Of a DNA stretch of 10,346 nt, positions 7,164 through 10,346 are shown in pieces. Numbering within the stretch: position 1 is the stretch's first letter; each line of letters starts with the position of its first letter. The notes under the pieces were generated by a model. That model was not told the origin of the DNA and searched no databases. It was given only the letters and a program-made list of their open reading frames with translations. The stretch spans positions 1 through 10,346 of the forward strand of contig JAYRHW010000032.1 in the NCBI GenBank assembly GCA_041907145.1. The letters are read 5' to 3'. The translations under genes were made by a program, and so were the position numbers. Source of the stretch: JAFLCA01 sp041907145 (GTDB taxonomy: Bacteria > Bdellovibrionota_C > UBA2361 > JAFLCA01).

Positions 7164-9107
7164 CTATTTTCCCATATTCGAGGACCAAATTCGCGTAGCA
7201 TTATTAATAACACGAATCACTCGATTAAAATCCAGATCAATTGTATCGAGATACCAGCGAATCGAATCGAATCGAGGGCGATTTTCTTCCTCGACGAGCC
7301 CTAAGGCATCCTTTCTGGTTAGCGAGCCCTCGCGGATCTGATTGGAGCGGAAGGTATCACTTTCGGTGAATCCTGCCATCAGCATGTAGATATAATTGTA
7401 AAAACATGAAGTAGCGTCACCGATTCTCCACGTGCTTGTAGTGTCGTGAGAGATCTCCCAGTCGTATTTTTCACGGAGCACTTGAACAATCTCCGCTTCT
7501 CTCCAAGGGATATACTCATACAAAAGGCGATGTTGATGAGGCGCTAAGTAATAGGCAAAGAATGCAAATGTCGAATCAAGAAGCGATCTATTTAAATAGA
7601 AGGGATTTTGTAAAAGCTTGTAGAGATAGAAGGTTATTAGACGCAATTGATTCAAGAACCCCATTCGGTAATGCCCTGCCTGAGATCCCTCAGCGATTAC
7701 TCCGCAGAAGGCAGTCTTAAAGTCGGTCTTTTCCAGCGGATTCATCCCAAATACCATGGTGTGACAATTCGTGTCCTCGCGAGCTCGTTCCGCAAAGTAA
7801 AAAAATTGCTTATCTCCTGCCATAAAAAGAGGGACCATTCCTAGCTCTGGTTGCCTTAACCATGCCTGAACATTGCGTTTGATGTTTTCCCGTTTGCGCC
7901 TAATGTCGGCCGAGACGATTATGTGCTCTACGCCCAAGGCGCCACACATTCGAGACATATTCCGGCGGGCGAGGTCACTGACCATTCCCCAGTCATATGT
8001 ATATGCCACGACATCGTAGCCCATGACTGTTGCGAGGTAATGCAAGGCGAAACAGGAGTCCCTACCGCCGCTCAGAGCTACGAGAACCCGTGGGACCTGG
8101 CCATGACTATCGGCTAGGAGATCCTTCTTGAGCTGCTCGGATCCCTTCAATGTGCGCTGAGTCATCTCTTCCTGTTTGCAGACCGAGCAAATGCCGCTAT
8201 CGTCGAACGCGATCCCCGGAAATGACGCCGGTAATACGCATCGCGTGCATCGAGTCTGATTAAATAACGCGTCACGCGGGTAAACCAAAAGATTGGAGTC
8301 TGGCTTAGTTTGTGCTCGAAGTTTTGGGATGTACGGAAGTGAAATGTCTCGAATTGAAATTTCGGCTGACACGGTATTGGGAAGAAGAGAAAATTTATAG
8401 TCCCATCTTGTAATGTCGCTTCTCCTCAATTGGATGATTGAATTTTGGAGGTGTGCCAACTTAGGAAAACTCTTCAAGGCGGAATCTAAGATTTTTCGTT
8501 CCGAAGAGAAGATCAAGCAATCTGTCCTTTGTGAGCTAGCTACATAGAGAGATCCATTGTTTGAGGCGAGAAGGAGCGTAGGACAGTCGGAAAAGAGTAG
8601 TGCAGTCGAGACTACGCCTTTTGTCTCTGTCAGTATTTTCTGTAACGTCGAAGACACGTCAGTCTCTGCTGAGTTCTCGAAGCGAGAAACTAGATACTCA
8701 GAATCGACCTCGCCGCGTCTGGGGAGATGCGGGTGCTGAGCGAATATCTCGTCAACGTTGACTATAATTCCGTTGTGGACAGCCACAGCCCTTTGAGAAA
8801 CAACAGGTTGGTTATTGATCTGGTATTCGCTCGATCCATTGGTAACAAGCCGAGAGTGTCCAATTGCCGTATACCAAGAGTCGTTCAGGTTGCGCCAAAG
8901 TTGTCGGTACTCGGATGTTTTAACGAATTTTGACGCTCGACTCGGGGACTTCAGCACGAGTAAATCTCGTCCTTTGACTAATGCAATTCCGGAGGCTTCC
9001 TTCCCTCGTGATTCAGAGAGCTGAAACAGGGTGTTGGCGATTGCTTGCGCGTCATCGCCTCTAATGAGGCTTCGCGGACCGAGTGAGAACCCAAAAATTC
9101 CACACAT
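7164..9107 (-). CDS. Fused class II glutaminase and N-acetyl-sugar amidotransferase (PseA/WbpG-like)
   Basis: A 647-residue soluble enzyme of two parts. Residues 1-about 250 are a complete Ntn (class II) glutamine amidotransferase: M-C-G-I-F-G with Cys2 as nucleophile after Met removal, R-G-K-E-A-S-G (34-40), G-H-S-R (83-86), H-N-G (111-113, oxyanion region) and D135 in D-S-E. Residues about 286-647 resemble PseA/WbpG N-acetyl-sugar amidotransferases: a four-cysteine metal knuckle (C287, C290, C307, C310) and a PP-loop S-G-G-R-D-S (346-351), which binds ATP and adenylates the substrate. The likely reaction uses ammonia from glutamine to turn an N-acetyl group of a sugar into an acetamidino group; amidation of a uronic acid is an alternative. 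WbpG uses separate HisH/HisF-like glutaminases; here the ammonia source is built in, as in asparagine synthetase B. The start is fixed by the Cys2 rule. GAGGA lies 12 bases upstream, rather far. Middle gene of the operon. Confidence 0.85.
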   Translation of the reverse strand: MCGIFGFSLGPRSLIRGDDAQAIANTLFQLSESRGKEASGIALVKGRDLLVLKSPSRASKFVKTSEYRQLWRNLNDSWYTAIGHSRLVTNGSSEYQINNQPVVSQRAVAVHNGIIVNVDEIFAQHPHLPRRGEVDSEYLVSRFENSAETDVSSTLQKILTETKGVVSTALLFSDCPTLLLASNNGSLYVASSQRTDCLIFSSERKILDSALKSFPKLAHLQNSIIQLRRSDITRWDYKFSLLPNTVSAEISIRDISLPYIPKLRAQTKPDSNLLVYPRDALFNQTRCTRCVLPASFPGIAFDDSGICSVCKQEEMTQRTLKGSEQLKKDLLADSHGQVPRVLVALSGGRDSCFALHYLATVMGYDVVAYTYDWGMVSDLARRNMSRMCGALGVEHIIVSADIRRKRENIKRNVQAWLRQPELGMVPLFMAGDKQFFYFAERAREDTNCHTMVFGMNPLEKTDFKTAFCGVIAEGSQAGHYRMGFLNQLRLITFYLYKLLQNPFYLNRSLLDSTFAFFAYYLAPHQHRLLYEYIPWREAEIVQVLREKYDWEISHDTTSTWRIGDATSCFYNYIYMLMAGFTESDTFRSNQIREGSLTRKDALGLVEEENRPRFDSIRWYLDTIDLDFNRVIRVINNATRIWSSNMGK

Positions 9108-9163
9108 AAGATGAACTAATCCTCACTATTCTGACCCGAATCCAGAAGCAGACAAAAGATGGC

Positions 9164-10015
9164 TCACTTTTTCCGTGCCACTACGCACATCGTGTCAAAT
9201 AGGTTAATGTAGAGCCGCTTCTCCGTTACTCCGAACTGCTTGGCAAGTTTGCTCGCAAGCACGGCCAATCCCGGCGTTATTTCCCGTGCCTTGAACAAGG
9301 CAAATTCAAGGGAGCAATACTTTCCTGGGTGACAGATGCTCAACACATCGAAGCCGTTCTGATCGAGAAGTAGACGGATACCCTTCTTTGAAAAAAAGAA
9401 CAAATGCTGTGGAGGAGTCAGTAAATGCCATCGACGTCTTAGTATTCGTGCGAGCACGGAACCGAAATCTCCCGTAGAAATTAGTAGAATCCCCCCGGTA
9501 GTTAGTCTTCTGCTAACTTCTGCAATTACTTCAGATGGGGCCGGAAGATGTTCAATAACGTCCCAGAGAGTTGCGGCGTCAAATGATGAAGGAATTTCAG
9601 CTAGTGATCTGAAGACTGACTGCCCCATATGGCGCTTAGCAAACTCACGCGCGTATTCTGCAGGCTCAACGCCAATACCAGGAACATTAACATCTGCTAA
9701 GGCCTTCAAAAAACTTCCGGTGCCACATCCAATGTCCAAAACACTCTTGGGGCTGCAAATTTTCAAGAGCTTCGTGACACGATCTGTCTCATTCGATGCA
9801 TTAACATTAACTGAGGTTTGTACTACCTCGGCATACTTATTCCCGCGCTTAAAATATGACTCCTGGTAAATGCTATTTAGCTCATCGATACTCGGCGTTG
9901 GAGCGACAAAACCACATCGACAATAATTACAGGCGAATACTGCGAAATCATTCTTGTTCACGAATGCCCGAGTTTCGGTCTTTAAACAGATAGGACAGCT
10001 TGGGGTCAGAAGCAT
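9164..10015 (-). CDS. SAM-dependent methyltransferase with N-terminal zinc-ribbon
   Basis: A 283-residue class I methyltransferase of the Methyltransf_23 type. The N-terminus has a four-cysteine knuckle (C7-x2-C10 and C29-x2-C32, plus C34), likely zinc-binding. SAM motif I is V-L-D-I-G-C-G-T-G (92-100), an acidic E117 follows the second strand, and W-D-V-I-E-H-L (151-157) is the post-I/motif II block. P-P-Q-H-L-F-F-F-S (201-209) is common in methyltransferases of surface-polysaccharide loci. It probably O- or N-methylates a sugar in the cytoplasm. An upstream in-frame GTG at 10078 would add 21 residues. I prefer the ATG because AAGG lies eight bases before it, the cysteine knuckle then begins near the N-terminus as is usual, and a likely -10 box overlaps the GTG. 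First gene of the minus-strand operon, 56 bases before the amidotransferase. Confidence 0.88.
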   Translation of the reverse strand: MLLTPSCPICLKTETRAFVNKNDFAVFACNYCRCGFVAPTPSIDELNSIYQESYFKRGNKYAEVVQTSVNVNASNETDRVTKLLKICSPKSVLDIGCGTGSFLKALADVNVPGIGVEPAEYAREFAKRHMGQSVFRSLAEIPSSFDAATLWDVIEHLPAPSEVIAEVSRRLTTGGILLISTGDFGSVLARILRRRWHLLTPPQHLFFFSKKGIRLLLDQNGFDVLSICHPGKYCSLEFALFKAREITPGLAVLASKLAKQFGVTEKRLYINLFDTMCVVARKK

Positions 10016-10023
10016 CAGATTGG

Positions 10024-10027
10024 CCTT
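10024..10027 (-). promoter_or_regulatory. Shine-Dalgarno AAGG deciding the methyltransferase start
   Basis: The minus strand reads TTAAGGCC here, with eight bases between AAGG and the ATG at 10015. The rival GTG at 10078 has no such site, which is the main reason for the shorter protein. Confidence 0.55.
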
Positions 10028-10056
10028 AACGCATTTATGCACAAGTTTTAGTAGAA

Positions 10057-10084
10057 TCGACTTATCTCGACTGTACACTATAAA
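10057..10084 (+). promoter_or_regulatory. Candidate promoter for the right-edge plus-strand gene
   Basis: TCGACT (10057-10062, four of six matches to the -35 consensus) and TATAAA (10079-10084, five of six to -10) stand 16 bases apart. The leader to the ATG at 10161 would be about 70 bases. The -10 box overlaps the candidate minus-strand -10, so the two promoters would be back to back. Found by eye only. Confidence 0.3.
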
Positions 10085-10106
10085 TGCTGGGTGTCGGAAT
10101 GGTTAA
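10077..10106 (-). promoter_or_regulatory. Candidate promoter for the methyltransferase-amidotransferase-GT2 operon
   Basis: On the minus strand TTAACC (10101-10106, four of six) and TATAGT (10077-10082, five of six) are 18 bases apart. Transcription would start near 10070, giving a leader of about 55 bases to the ATG at 10015. It would leave the alternative GTG at 10078 outside the transcript. Confidence 0.3.
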
Positions 10107-10147
10107 CCCTAGGCAATTCTACCATGGTATTTCAACAGTCCGAATTT

Positions 10148-10153
10148 AAGGAG
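10148..10153 (+). promoter_or_regulatory. Strong Shine-Dalgarno site AAGGAG
   Basis: AAGGAG stands seven bases before the ATG at 10161. It is the best ribosome binding site in the window and fixes the start of the right-edge gene. Confidence 0.75.
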
Positions 10154-10160
10154 TAAGCGC

Positions 10161-10346
10161 ATGCAGAAAGAGGCGCTCGAGCCAGGAGAAAACGCAATTT
10201 GGGGTGGCGTATTTGCAACCATATTATGCACTGGGGTGCTTGCAACCCTGGTTGTATATCGGTCTGGTGGTTACTTTGGCGATTTTTGGGACTACGCCGG
10301 ATTTATTAAGTCATTTGAATCCAGCATATTTCGTCCCGGGCCAGCT
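10161..10346 (+). CDS. Membrane protein, N-terminal part, cut by the right edge; possibly a GT-C glycosyltransferase
   Basis: Sixty-two codons are visible from an ATG with a strong Shine-Dalgarno site, open to the window end. A short polar N-terminus is followed by one membrane helix (about residues 13-33). Then comes an aromatic, acidic loop beginning G-G-Y-F-G-D-F-W-D-Y (36-45). Acidic residues just after the first helix (D41, D44) sit where GT-C glycosyltransferases carry their catalytic Asp. The neighbourhood, rich in such enzymes, makes that reading likely. Too little is present to name a family. The gene is divergent from the methyltransferase operon. Confidence 0.7.
   Translation, partial: MQKEALEPGENAIWGGVFATILCTGVLATLVVYRSGGYFGDFWDYAGFIKSFESSIFRPGPA

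Noticed and set aside
7164..9107. Asparagine synthetase B as the identity of the fused amidotransferase
   Set aside because: The domain order is the same (Ntn plus PP-loop), but the C-terminal half has a four-cysteine knuckle before the PP-loop. That is a feature of PseA/WbpG-type enzymes and not of AsnB.
10016..10078. Extended methyltransferase start at GTG 10078
   Set aside because: It has no Shine-Dalgarno site and lies within a likely -10 box. The added 21 residues precede the usual N-terminal cysteine knuckle, while the ATG at 10015 has AAGG at good spacing.
1..10346. tRNA, rRNA, CRISPR array, insertion sequence or integrase signals
   Set aside because: No cloverleaf-like sequence, regular spaced repeat, terminal inverted repeat, transposase or recombinase motif was seen on either strand; the window is filled with glycan genes.

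Overview
This is bacterial chromosomal DNA from a surface-glycan (O-antigen, capsule or exopolysaccharide type) gene region. Six complete and two edge-truncated protein genes cover almost all of it. Nearly all encode polytopic sugar transferases of the GT-C superfamily, a polyprenyl-phosphate-sugar type GT2 synthase, a sugar amidotransferase or a methyltransferase. Base composition looks balanced by eye. Genes are closely packed, with ATG, TTG and possibly GTG starts and Shine-Dalgarno sites of mixed quality. A lipid-linked glycan pathway of this kind fits a Gram-negative-type or other environmental bacterium, but the sequence does not let me name a phylum. I see no rRNA, tRNA, CRISPR array, insertion sequence or attachment site.

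Layout from left to right. (1) Minus strand: the N-terminal 324 codons of a family-39 (ArnT/PMT-like) glycosyltransferase that runs off the left edge (start at 974). A 364-base gap follows that holds only a doubtful small membrane ORF. (2) Minus strand, 1339-3417: a large YfhO-like membrane protein. (3) A divergent promoter region of about 150 bases. (4) Plus strand, 3565-4875 and 4881-6269: a GT-C glycosyltransferase followed six bases later by an HTTM-like (vitamin-K-carboxylase-related) membrane protein. (5) Minus strand, transcribed from 10015 down to 6266: a three-gene operon of a zinc-ribbon SAM methyltransferase, a two-part glutamine-dependent sugar amidotransferase and a GT2 polyprenyl-phosphate glycosyltransferase. 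Its last stop codon overlaps that of the HTTM gene. (6) Plus strand, from 10161: the first 62 codons of another membrane protein, possibly GT-C, running off the right edge.

How the genes could work together (inference): the GT2 enzyme loads a sugar onto undecaprenyl phosphate on the cytoplasmic face. The amidotransferase and methyltransferase change a nucleotide or lipid-linked sugar in the cytoplasm. The GT-C proteins use lipid-linked donors on the outer face to decorate a glycan or lipid.

The most notable item is the 647-residue amidotransferase. It fuses a complete class II (Ntn) glutaminase domain to a PseA/WbpG-type N-acetyl-sugar amidotransferase domain. The studied WbpG enzyme depends on separate HisH/HisF-like glutaminase partners, and none is seen in this window.
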